A DNA stretch of 37,273 nucleotides from Acidimicrobiia bacterium (GTDB taxonomy: Bacteria; Actinomycetota; Acidimicrobiia; Acidimicrobiales; Poriferisodalaceae): contig JAJDTF010000059.1 of assembly GCA_022827265.1 (NCBI GenBank), forward strand, positions 1-37,273, written 5' to 3'. Numbering within the stretch: the first letter of the stretch is position 1; every line of letters starts with the position of its first letter. The position numbers were made by a program, and so were the translations under genes. The notes under the pieces were generated by a model. It was not told where the DNA came from, ran no database searches, and was given only the letters and a program-made list of their open reading frames with translations. This document shows positions 8,375 to 15,115 of this stretch, one piece after another.

Positions 8375-9139
8375 CTACAGCTCGCCGGGCTCCTTGCCGG
8401 GCAGGTACGTCACCGGCAGGTTCGTGAGGCGGCGCACCCGCGAGGGCAGGTCGGCGCCGACCAGTCGTGAGGCTCCTGCAGGCAGGGTGGACAGGATGAT
8501 GCCGTCGAAGCTGGAACGCGACAGCACCGCCTGGATCGCACGCAGGGGATCGGGGTCGCCGAGCTCGCCGGTGGCGGCGTACGACGCCGCGGCGATCTTC
8601 GACAGCTGGGCGTCGAGACGCTTCTGGGCCTGCTCCATGCCCAGCGTGTCGGGCCCCAGGTAGTCCGCAGCGGGCACGTGCTCAGACGGGATCCCCGTCA
8701 CCGGATCGGCTGCGAGCATCGAGAGCCGGCGCGCCCGCGCGTAGCTCTTCGAATGGGTCATCGGCACGAGCAGGTGGAACTCGCATGGGCCGTGCGAGTT
8801 CAGCCGGTCGATCTCGGCGACGACTTCGCCGGTGCCCAGCGTCTGGTTGGCCACGATGAGCCAGCGCGTCACCTCCACATCGGGCGCGCCCGGCGTCAGG
8901 CCAGGCCGCATCCGGTCGACGCGGAACGCCACCCGCAGCTTGATGCGGTACAGGGCTATCTCGCCCTCCACGATCATCACGTCGCGCTCTTCGACATGTG
9001 CCACCGACAGGTCGCGGATCGTCTTGGTGGCCTCGGTGACTCCCCGACGTGCCGCGTCCTCCCACGAGATCCGGCTTGCCGCGACCAGCGTGATGACCTT
9101 CTCGACAGCGTTGCGGTTGCGCTGAGGTGATTCGTTCAA
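8375..9139 (-). CDS. Dodecin-like domain fused to UspA-like domain
   Basis: The N-terminal 70 residues align by eye with the neighbouring free-standing dodecin: VEKVITLVAAS, SWEDAARRGVTEATKTIRDL, and a final strand IKLRVAFRV. The flavin-stacking Trp is present. The rest (from RWLIVANQTLGTGEV) reads as a universal stress protein-like domain ending in FDGIILSTLPAG and DLPSRVRRLTNLPVTYLP. Dodecins are dodecameric flavin-storage proteins, so the fusion could display Usp domains on a dodecin cage (inference). The frame opens at 9274, but the first 45 codons look non-coding. I favour the TTG at 9139; the true start needs experimental support. It is divergent from the dodecin gene at 9340. Confidence 0.7.
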   Translation of the reverse strand: MNESPQRNRNAVEKVITLVAASRISWEDAARRGVTEATKTIRDLSVAHVEERDVMIVEGEIALYRIKLRVAFRVDRMRPGLTPGAPDVEVTRWLIVANQTLGTGEVVAEIDRLNSHGPCEFHLLVPMTHSKSYARARRLSMLAADPVTGIPSEHVPAADYLGPDTLGMEQAQKRLDAQLSKIAAASYAATGELGDPDPLRAIQAVLSRSSFDGIILSTLPAGASRLVGADLPSRVRRLTNLPVTYLPGKEPGEL

Positions 9140-9162
9140 GGTGCCGACCCGTTCGGTGTGCC

Positions 9163-9182
9163 GCTCGCTCCTGCGAGCGAGC
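9163..9182. repeat. 8-bp perfect inverted repeat with 4-nt loop
   Basis: GCTCGCTC and GAGCGAGC flank the loop CTGC, between the divergent dodecin-UspA and dodecin genes. It may be an operator or an RNA hairpin in the leader of the fusion gene. If the fusion began at 9274 it would lie inside coding sequence. Confidence 0.4.
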
Positions 9183-9339
9183 CAGTGTGCTCCGGTGGGG
9201 CAGACTGTAGGGCACGCCGCGTTCGTGCGGCACACTGCGCGCCGTCGGGCGTGCTGCATCGGCAGTGGCGTCATGCGGCGCCGGAGGGAACCGTCACCCG
9301 AGGGGTGCGGACCCGATGCCGGACCTCAAGGAGAGACCA

Positions 9340-9549
9340 ATGAGCAGCGTCTACAACGTGATCGAGCTGATCGGCACAAGCGAGGATTCGTGGGAGAAGG
9401 CAACGCAGAATGCGATCACCGAGGCCTCCAAGACCTTGCGCGATCTCCGGGTTGCCGAGGTGATCGAGCAGGACGTCGTGATCGAGGGCGGCGCGATCGC
9501 AGCCTTCCGCACCAAGGTTCGGCTGTCGTTCAAGCACGAATCGCCTTGA
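9340..9549 (+). CDS. Dodecin
   Basis: A 69-residue protein with the length and sequence of dodecins, small flavin-binding proteins that assemble into hollow dodecamers and buffer free FMN/FAD or riboflavin. It opens with SSVYNVIELIGTSEDSWEKA, where the Trp is the flavin-stacking residue, and continues with a helix and two strands (VAEVIEQDVVIEGG, FRTKVRLSFK). The ATG at 9340 sits behind AAGGAGAG, a strong ribosome site; the longer in-frame start at 9265 is rejected. It is a close relative of the first domain of the divergent neighbour, which suggests gene duplication followed by fusion. Confidence 0.93.
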   Translation: MSSVYNVIELIGTSEDSWEKATQNAITEASKTLRDLRVAEVIEQDVVIEGGAIAAFRTKVRLSFKHESP

Positions 9550-9649
9550 GCCCTACGGGTCCTCTCCCGAACGTCCCCGTGTGCAGCCGTAGCGACGTGC
9601 TGCGGTCGAGTGCGGTCCAGGGCCGTACGGCTGCAAGCCGCACGCTTCG

Positions 9650-12109
9650 ATGACCGCGCGCGGTCTCGACGGCATCCGTGTCGTCGAGATGGGACAGATG
9701 GTGGCGGCGCCGTGGACGGCCAAGCTGCTCGCCGACCTGGGCGCCGACGTCGTCAAGGTGGAGCCGCCGGGAGGCGACGCCGCGCGCCGTCGTGGGCCGT
9801 TCGCTGCCGACGGTGAACGCGTCGAGCCCGGATCCGTCGCCAGCAGCGGCCCCGATGACCGCACGACGCTGACGGGGGGCCTGTTCGCCGCCATCAACAC
9901 CAACAAGCGCGGCGTCGTTGTGGACGCCGCACAACCCGATGGCCGCGCGACGCTGGACCAGCTGCTCGCGGACGCAGACCTGTTCATCCACGACCTGGCT
10001 CCGGGAACCGCAGCAGCTCACGGCCTGGCGGCGGAAGCCCTGCGGGCACGGCATCCCTCGCTGGTGACGCTGTCGATCACGCCATTCGGGCAGACCGGTC
10101 CGTATGCGGACTGGCGAGCGACCGAGCTGCAGGTGGTGCACGGCGGCGGCTGGGGCTGGCTCACCCCCGGCTGCGTGGCCGACCCCGAGCTGCCCCCGCT
10201 GAAGCCCCACGGCCACCAAGCTGCCTTCCAGTCGGGCTTCGCGGCAGCATGCGCCTCGCTCGCCGCTGTCGACCGTGCACAGCGCACCGGTCACGGCGAG
10301 CACATCGACTTCGCCCAGATGTCCTACGTGGTCGGGATGCTGGAAGCAGCGTTCATCAGCTGGTCGTACCGGGGCGAGAACCCCAGCCGCCTCGGTGCCC
10401 GCATCCTCAACCCGTGGGGGATCTTCCCGACCAGCGACGGGCACATCTTTCTCGTGTGCGTCGAAGCCGACCAGTGGGAGCGCCTGAAGGACTTCATGGG
10501 CCGGCCGGAGTGGTCCGACATGGACATCTTCGAGACGCTCGAGGGACGCTTCGAGAACGAAGACCTGCTGCGCATGTGGCTCGGCGAGTGGATCGCTGCC
10601 CAGCCGGTGACGGAGCTGTTCCATCGAGGCCAGGCAGAGCGGCTGGCGTTCGCCCCGGTGAACACGGTGGCGCAGATGGCTGCCGACCCTCACCTGGCTG
10701 CTCGTGACTTCCTCGTCACGTACGACCAGCCAGGGCTGGGAGACATCACCGTTCCCGGCGCGCCGTCACGGCTCACGAATCCGTGGTGGTCCATCCGCCG
10801 ACCGGCGCCGTCGCTGGGCGAGCACGACGGCGCAGGCTTCGCCGCAGGCGAGCGCGGACCCGCCGACCAGCCCCTGGGCGCCCGCGGACCGGCGGCAGCA
10901 TCGGGTCGCCCGCTCGACGGCGTCACGGTGGCGGACTTCACCTGGGTCTGGGCGGGCCCGTATTGCACGCTGCACCTGGCACACCTCGGCGCCACGGTGA
11001 TCAAGGTGGAGTCGTCGGCTCGGCCCGATCTCGGTCGCCGCCTGCCGACGCAGTCGGGCCGTCACACGCCGACGCTCGACACCAACGGGTACTTCAACCA
11101 GTACGGCCAGGGCAAGCAGAGCATCACCATCGACCTGGGCACAGCCGAGGGGCGTGCGGTGGCGAAGCGCTTGGCGCTGTCGTGCGACCTGGTGGTATCC
11201 AACTACGCCACCGGCGTCATGGACGAATGGGGTCTCGGCTACGAGGCGCTGGCCGCAGAGCGCCCCGACGTGATCGTGGGCGCCATCAGCGGCTACGGCC
11301 AGCACGGGCCGTACAAGTCGTACATGGGCTACGGACCGACGACCGGGCCGCTGTCGGGCCTCGCGTCCATGACCGGCTATCCCGGGACGGATGCAGACGA
11401 GCTCGGCGTGTCGCTCGGCGACCCGGCAGCCGGGATAGCCACGGCGTACGCGCTGGTCGCCGCACTCGTGGCTCGGCGACGCACCGGCGAGGGTCAGTTC
11501 ATCGACACGTCGATGTGGGAGGCCACCACGGCGTGCACCGTCGAGGGTTGGATGGAATGGGTGATGCGGGGCACGCAGCCAGATCCGATGGGCAACCTCG
11601 ACCCCCTCTGGTCTCCGCACAACCTGTATCGCTGCGCCGGCAACGACGACTGGATTGCCATTTGCTGCGTCGACGAAGCCGAGTGGACTGCGCTGGCGAA
11701 GATCACCGGCATCGATCCCGACGATGATCGATTCGCCACCGCCGCCGACCGCAAGGCCAACGAGGCCGAGCTCGACAAGCTCATCGGCGCGTGGACCCGT
11801 GAGCGCGACCAGTGGGACATCACCGAGCTGCTGCAAGCCGTCGGCGTGCCTGCCTTCCCCTCGCTCAGCTCACGCTCACTCGAGCAAAACCCGCACCTCG
11901 CCGAGCGCGGGATGATCGAGCGCCTGGATCACCCCGTCGTGGGCCAGATGAGCCACGTCGGCATCCCGTGGCTTCTCTACGACGGCACCAACGGCGTGCG
12001 CTCGCCCGCCCCCACCCTCGGCCAGCACACCCACGAGGTGCTCACCGGTCTGCTCGGGCTCAACCCCGACGAGATCGCAGCCCTCGAAGCGGCAGGCGCC
12101 CTCCGCTGA
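9650..12109 (+). CDS. Double-domain family III CoA-transferase (CaiB/BaiF)
   Basis: An 819-residue protein with two complete CaiB/BaiF halves. Each half opens with the same motif (GIRVVEMGQMVAAPWTAKLL, then about residue 425 GVTVADFTWVWAGPY) followed by LGADVVKVE or LGATVIKVE. Each keeps the catalytic Asp that forms the acyl-enzyme anhydride: GEHIDFAQMS in the first and GQFIDTSMWE in the second. Family III enzymes move CoA between carboxylic acids and normally form interlocked dimers, so a fused pair could fold as one intramolecular dimer. The donor and acceptor are unknown. Its stop codon lies inside the left 30-bp direct repeat of the adjacent island. Confidence 0.9.
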   Translation: MTARGLDGIRVVEMGQMVAAPWTAKLLADLGADVVKVEPPGGDAARRRGPFAADGERVEPGSVASSGPDDRTTLTGGLFAAINTNKRGVVVDAAQPDGRATLDQLLADADLFIHDLAPGTAAAHGLAAEALRARHPSLVTLSITPFGQTGPYADWRATELQVVHGGGWGWLTPGCVADPELPPLKPHGHQAAFQSGFAAACASLAAVDRAQRTGHGEHIDFAQMSYVVGMLEAAFISWSYRGENPSRLGARILNPWGIFPTSDGHIFLVCVEADQWERLKDFMGRPEWSDMDIFETLEGRFENEDLLRMWLGEWIAAQPVTELFHRGQAERLAFAPVNTVAQMAADPHLAARDFLVTYDQPGLGDITVPGAPSRLTNPWWSIRRPAPSLGEHDGAGFAAGERGPADQPLGARGPAAASGRPLDGVTVADFTWVWAGPYCTLHLAHLGATVIKVESSARPDLGRRLPTQSGRHTPTLDTNGYFNQYGQGKQSITIDLGTAEGRAVAKRLALSCDLVVSNYATGVMDEWGLGYEALAAERPDVIVGAISGYGQHGPYKSYMGYGPTTGPLSGLASMTGYPGTDADELGVSLGDPAAGIATAYALVAALVARRRTGEGQFIDTSMWEATTACTVEGWMEWVMRGTQPDPMGNLDPLWSPHNLYRCAGNDDWIAICCVDEAEWTALAKITGIDPDDDRFATAADRKANEAELDKLIGAWTRERDQWDITELLQAVGVPAFPSLSSRSLEQNPHLAERGMIERLDHPVVGQMSHVGIPWLLYDGTNGVRSPAPTLGQHTHEVLTGLLGLNPDEIAALEAAGALR

Positions 12110-12130
12110 GCCCTATTCGGGCCAGTCGGT
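12101..12130. repeat. Left 30-bp direct repeat of the R-M island
   Basis: Matches 14295-14324 at 28 of 30 positions; the differences are C/G at repeat positions 3 and 12. It spans the CoA-transferase stop codon and an orphan copy of the VOC gene 3' end. Confidence 0.85.
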
Positions 12131-12156
12131 ACGATGTGGGATTGAGGGAGGCCCGA

Positions 12157-12390
12157 ATGAAGACACTCAGCGTCGACGACGGTCTCTACGGTGCAATGGA
12201 AGCGGCTGCGGCGCGCGACGGTCGCTCTGTGCAGGAGCTGATCACTGAGGCGATCGGCGTGTGGCTAGAGGATGCATCGCTTGACGACGCCGACCATGCG
12301 CTCATCGAGCTCGCCCGCGCCGAGGCAGCCGAGCAGGGCGGAGCCGAATTCGAGGCATTCTTCGACTCGCTGCCGGGCACGCGCGACTGA
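12157..12390 (+). CDS. Solitary VapB-like (RHH-type) antitoxin homologue
   Basis: A 77-residue protein starting KTLSVDDGLYGAMEAAAARD followed by GRSVQELITEAIGVWLED, the strand-helix-helix pattern of ribbon-helix-helix antitoxins. The acidic C-terminus is typical of the toxin-binding tail. The ATG at 12157 follows GAGGGAGG at good spacing, and TACGAT at 12130-12135 could serve as the -10 box. No toxin gene follows; the next gene is the methyltransferase. It may be an orphan antitoxin left after toxin loss, or a regulator of the island. It is the first gene inside the left direct repeat. Confidence 0.75.
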   Translation: MKTLSVDDGLYGAMEAAAARDGRSVQELITEAIGVWLEDASLDDADHALIELARAEAAEQGGAEFEAFFDSLPGTRD

Positions 12391-12519
12391 CCCTCTGAGC
12401 CCAGCAGCCCAAATCCCAAGAAAACGCGAAGGCTCACCAAATGGCGCCGCTCACGAGCCTGCGGCGTTGGTAGCGGTCGTTTCGGATGCGGCATCGCCGA
12501 CCGTGTCACACCGGATTCG

Positions 12520-12531
12520 TACGGTGCGCCC
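12520..12531 (+). promoter_or_regulatory. Leaderless-type -10 box before the methyltransferase
   Basis: TACGGT (12520-12525) fits the TAnnnT -10 consensus, and exactly six bases separate it from the ATG at 12532. No ribosome site is visible. The same geometry precedes the AlbA_2, Phd and DsbA-like genes in this window. Confidence 0.45.
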
Positions 12532-13725
12532 ATGGATGTCTCGCGGAACCACAGGCGCGTGGTCGGAGTTCAGCTGAGCCTGAAGCCCTATCTGCATATG
12601 CGCGCCGGTGCTGCAACGACGGGCCACACTGAACCGGTGGAGGTCGGGTCGGCGATTTCGTTGTTCTCAGGAGCAGGCGGGCTCGACCTTGGTGTCGAGC
12701 GAGCGGGGTTCCGAACCACCGTCGCGGTCGAGTGGGACGCTGACGCGGCGGACACCATGGAGAAGAACGCCAGCGCGCACTTCCCCGGCCTGCGGGAGGT
12801 CGTGCGCGCCGACCTGTACCCGCTTGCTGCGCAGCGGGACGGCGGCGTGACCACCGCAGAGATCCTCCATGCCGGCGGATTCAGCGTTCGGAACCGGCCG
12901 GACCTACTCGTCGGTGGGCCTCCCTGCATTGCGTTCTCGAAGTCGGGTTTCTGGCTTGACTGGAAGCGGGAGGGCGTCGACCCCGCAGCGAGCCTGCTGC
13001 AGGCGTACACCGCAGTGCTGGCACAAGCGCGGCCGCGATTCTTCATCCTTGAGAATGTGTATGCGTTGACGTTCGACAACAAGGCCAGCCGTCCGGCCTT
13101 CGAGCGGCTGCAGAAGGAGTTGAGCGCAGCGGGGTACGACTCTCGCTGGGGCGTGCTGAACGCAGCCGACTATGGCGTTCCTCAATCTCGACCGCGTCTG
13201 TTCATTGTTGGCGCGAATCACGGCGAGACCGTTCCAGAGCTTCCCGCCCCTACCCACCACGGCGATTGGGAGCGGCGCAAGACGGTCGGCGGCGAACTGC
13301 CGCACACGACCGCTGGTGAGGCATTGGCGGATCTTGCCACGGTGCCCGAGCCCGAGGAAGTGGTCCGGGGCCGCTGGGGGCACCTGCTCCCTGAGATTCC
13401 ACCGGGCGACAACTATCTCCACTTCACCGCAAAGCGCGGGCATCCCGAGCCCATTTTCGAGTGGCGCTCGCGGTTCTGGTCCTTCCTGCTCAAGCTGGAC
13501 CCACATAGACCATCGCCCACCATTCAGGCACAACCGGGTCCCAACGTCGGCCCGTTCCATTGGGAGAATCGCCGGTTGCGAGTGCCGGAGCTCAAGCGGC
13601 TGTTCACGTTTCCTGACGACTTCGATTTTGTAGGCCGTCGTGCTTCGATCCAGTCTCAGGTCGGCAACGCCGTTCCTCCTCAGCTGGCGCAGCAGGTAAC
13701 AGCCGAGGTTGCAATGGTGGCTTGA
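12532..13725 (+). CDS. DNA (cytosine-5-)-methyltransferase
   Basis: A type II C5-cytosine methyltransferase of 397 residues. Conserved motifs in order are: I (SLFSGAGGLDLGVERAGF, SAM binding), II (AVEWDADAADT), IV with the catalytic Cys (GGPPCIAFSKSG), VI (ENV), VIII (QSRPRLFIVG) and X (QVGNAVPP). The usual Gln after the catalytic Cys is Ile here. The variable target-recognition region lies between motifs VIII and X, and its recognition sequence cannot be read off. The start at 12532 is supported by the leaderless-type -10 box; it leaves about 40 residues before motif I. The cognate endonuclease immediately downstream is broken, so this enzyme now acts as an orphan methylase. Confidence 0.93.
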   Translation: MDVSRNHRRVVGVQLSLKPYLHMRAGAATTGHTEPVEVGSAISLFSGAGGLDLGVERAGFRTTVAVEWDADAADTMEKNASAHFPGLREVVRADLYPLAAQRDGGVTTAEILHAGGFSVRNRPDLLVGGPPCIAFSKSGFWLDWKREGVDPAASLLQAYTAVLAQARPRFFILENVYALTFDNKASRPAFERLQKELSAAGYDSRWGVLNAADYGVPQSRPRLFIVGANHGETVPELPAPTHHGDWERRKTVGGELPHTTAGEALADLATVPEPEEVVRGRWGHLLPEIPPGDNYLHFTAKRGHPEPIFEWRSRFWSFLLKLDPHRPSPTIQAQPGPNVGPFHWENRRLRVPELKRLFTFPDDFDFVGRRASIQSQVGNAVPPQLAQQVTAEVAMVA

Positions 13726-13785
13726 GGCCGCGCGCCGCCCGTGTCCGCCGCAACGGGCCGATATGGAATGTTGCACACTTGCCCC

Positions 13786-14253
13786 GTGGATTCCCTGCTT
13801 CTGAACTGGCTGCGGGACGAGACCCGCGACTGGCGTCCGTCTATCGTCGGCGTCTTCCGGGAGCATGCAGCCCACAGCGACTGGCCGCTCACGGCGAACT
13901 CGCCCGGTGATCTTCGAGAAAAGCTGACAACCCTCGGTCACCTGTTGCCGCTGCCGAGCGAGCCCGCTGCGCTCGCCAACGTGATGGAGATCGAGCTCCG
14001 TAGGCACCTGACGCGCCGCGCCGCGGAACTGGACGGCGGGCAGATCAAGGAAGGAACCGAGCGGTCGTAAGCCTCGGCGACGCGGGAGTACATCGGATCG
14101 GTGTCGAGAATCGGAGCCATCGAGGCCGGTGATGGCGAGTTCGCTACGGCCGAAGAGTTCTACGCGTATTGGCGTGCGCCGAGCATCGGCTGGAAGAGGT
14201 CGCCGGAAGCTGAGCGTCTGCTGCGGCAAGCACTCGAAGCCCAAGACACCTGA
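13786..14253 (+). pseudogene. EcoRV-like type II restriction endonuclease, catalytic core deleted
   Basis: Two protein-like halves lie in one frame, split by a TAA at 14068. The first (GTG 13786) ends in GHLLPLPSEPAALANVMEIE...KEGTERS, which parallels the EcoRV segment with PLGSDTKVLSTIFEL before its YPDF. The second (ATREYIGSVSRIG, then EFATAEEFYAYWR) parallels the EcoRV C-terminal segment NTTNIGSI...EFLDYWR. The EcoRV region between, holding catalytic Asp74, Asp90 and Lys92, is absent: about 110 codons are missing. The TAA sits exactly where the SYPD Tyr codon is expected, as if the deletion joined TA to a downstream A. The comparison with EcoRV is from memory and should be verified. It lies directly after the methyltransferase, as expected of its partner. 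Confidence 0.7.
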
Positions 14254-14294
14254 GCAGGGCACCGGAACAGTCGCATATCGCGCACCGGCCGAGG

Positions 14295-14324
14295 CTGCGC
14301 TGAGCGCTATTCGGGCCAGTCGGT
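14295..14324. repeat. Right 30-bp direct repeat of the R-M island
   Basis: Matches 12101-12130 at 28 of 30 positions. This copy contains the functional 3' end of the minus-strand VOC gene, so it is probably the original target site. Confidence 0.85.
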
Positions 14325-15101
14325 GAGGGTGACGACGTCGAAGGTTGCACCGACGGGGTCGGCGAGCGTGGCCATGCGGCCCGGGCCCCAGTCGAAGGGC
14401 GGCACGATCACGTTGCCGCCCTTGGCCGTCGCCGCAGCGCAGGCGGCGTCGACGTCGTTCACCCCGAAGCTGACCCGCCAGTGCGGCGGCACACCGGGAG
14501 GTGGTGCCACCGACGTGCTCGCCACCGGGTCCCCGTCAAGCGTGAACACTGTCGGCGAGTCGGGCACGCCTTCCATCGTTCCTGCTTCCCAGCCGAATAG
14601 ATCGCAGTAGAAGGCCTCTGCGGTTTCGTTGTCGTGCGTGGCGACCTCGGCCCAGGTGAATGCACCCGGCGCATTCACGATTCCCGCGCCGATGGCGGTG
14701 ATCGGCGTCCACGTGCAGAACACGGCTCCCGTCGGGTCGGCTGCGATGACCATGCGGCCCGCGGCGTTCGGACCCGGCTCGGGCACGTCGATGGCCGGCC
14801 GCATGACCGCTCCGCCGGCCGCCGCAACCTGACCAGCGAACTCGTCGGCATCGTCCACGGTGACGTAGACGTTCCAGCACGGCGGCACGCCTTCGCTGAG
14901 CATCTCGGGCGGCATGTCGAATACCCCGGCGGCCGGGTGCCCGTCCACAACGGCCATGACGTAGTTGATCTCGCCGGTGGGGTCGCGCTCGTAGTCCCAG
15001 CCCATGACTGCTCGGTAGAAGTCGAGCGCACCCTCCACGTCGGTGGTCGCCAAGTCGACCCACGAGGGCGTCCCGGCCCGATGACTCTCTCGCAATGGCA
15101 T
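14307..15101 (-). CDS. Tandem VOC (glyoxalase/bleomycin-resistance fold) protein
   Basis: A 264-residue protein with two vicinal-oxygen-chelate domains. The first begins PSWVDLATTDVEGALDFYRAVMGW and the second FTWAEVATHDNETAEAFYCDLFGW, the typical repeat of VOC proteins related to mycobacterial CFP30B. Each half ends in a DPTGAVF or DPVGATF strand. Many family members bind a metal and act as lyases, dioxygenases or resistance proteins; the substrate here is unknown. Its start is 14 bases after the stop of the large nuclease-like gene on the same strand, with AAGGAG overlapping that stop. It therefore appears co-transcribed with the RusA-like operon. The 3' end is the target site of the island. 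Confidence 0.88.
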   Translation of the reverse strand: MPLRESHRAGTPSWVDLATTDVEGALDFYRAVMGWDYERDPTGEINYVMAVVDGHPAAGVFDMPPEMLSEGVPPCWNVYVTVDDADEFAGQVAAAGGAVMRPAIDVPEPGPNAAGRMVIAADPTGAVFCTWTPITAIGAGIVNAPGAFTWAEVATHDNETAEAFYCDLFGWEAGTMEGVPDSPTVFTLDGDPVASTSVAPPPGVPPHWRVSFGVNDVDAACAAATAKGGNVIVPPFDWGPGRMATLADPVGATFDVVTLTDWPE

Positions 15102-15115
15102 CGCAGTTCTGCTCC

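Larger units (their letters stand above)
12101..14324. mobile_element. Small island bounded by 30-bp direct repeats, carrying an R-M remnant
   Basis: The segment between two near-identical 30-bp repeats (12101-12130 and 14295-14324, 28 of 30 bases the same) holds an antitoxin gene, a C5 methyltransferase and a broken restriction endonuclease. The right repeat is the genuine 3' end of the VOC gene. The left copy still encodes its last codons (TDWPE-stop) although no VOC gene precedes it. Removing one repeat plus the cargo would make the CoA-transferase and VOC genes convergent neighbours with a few bases between. That is what an insertion with target duplication leaves. No integrase or transposase is present inside. 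Confidence 0.7.
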
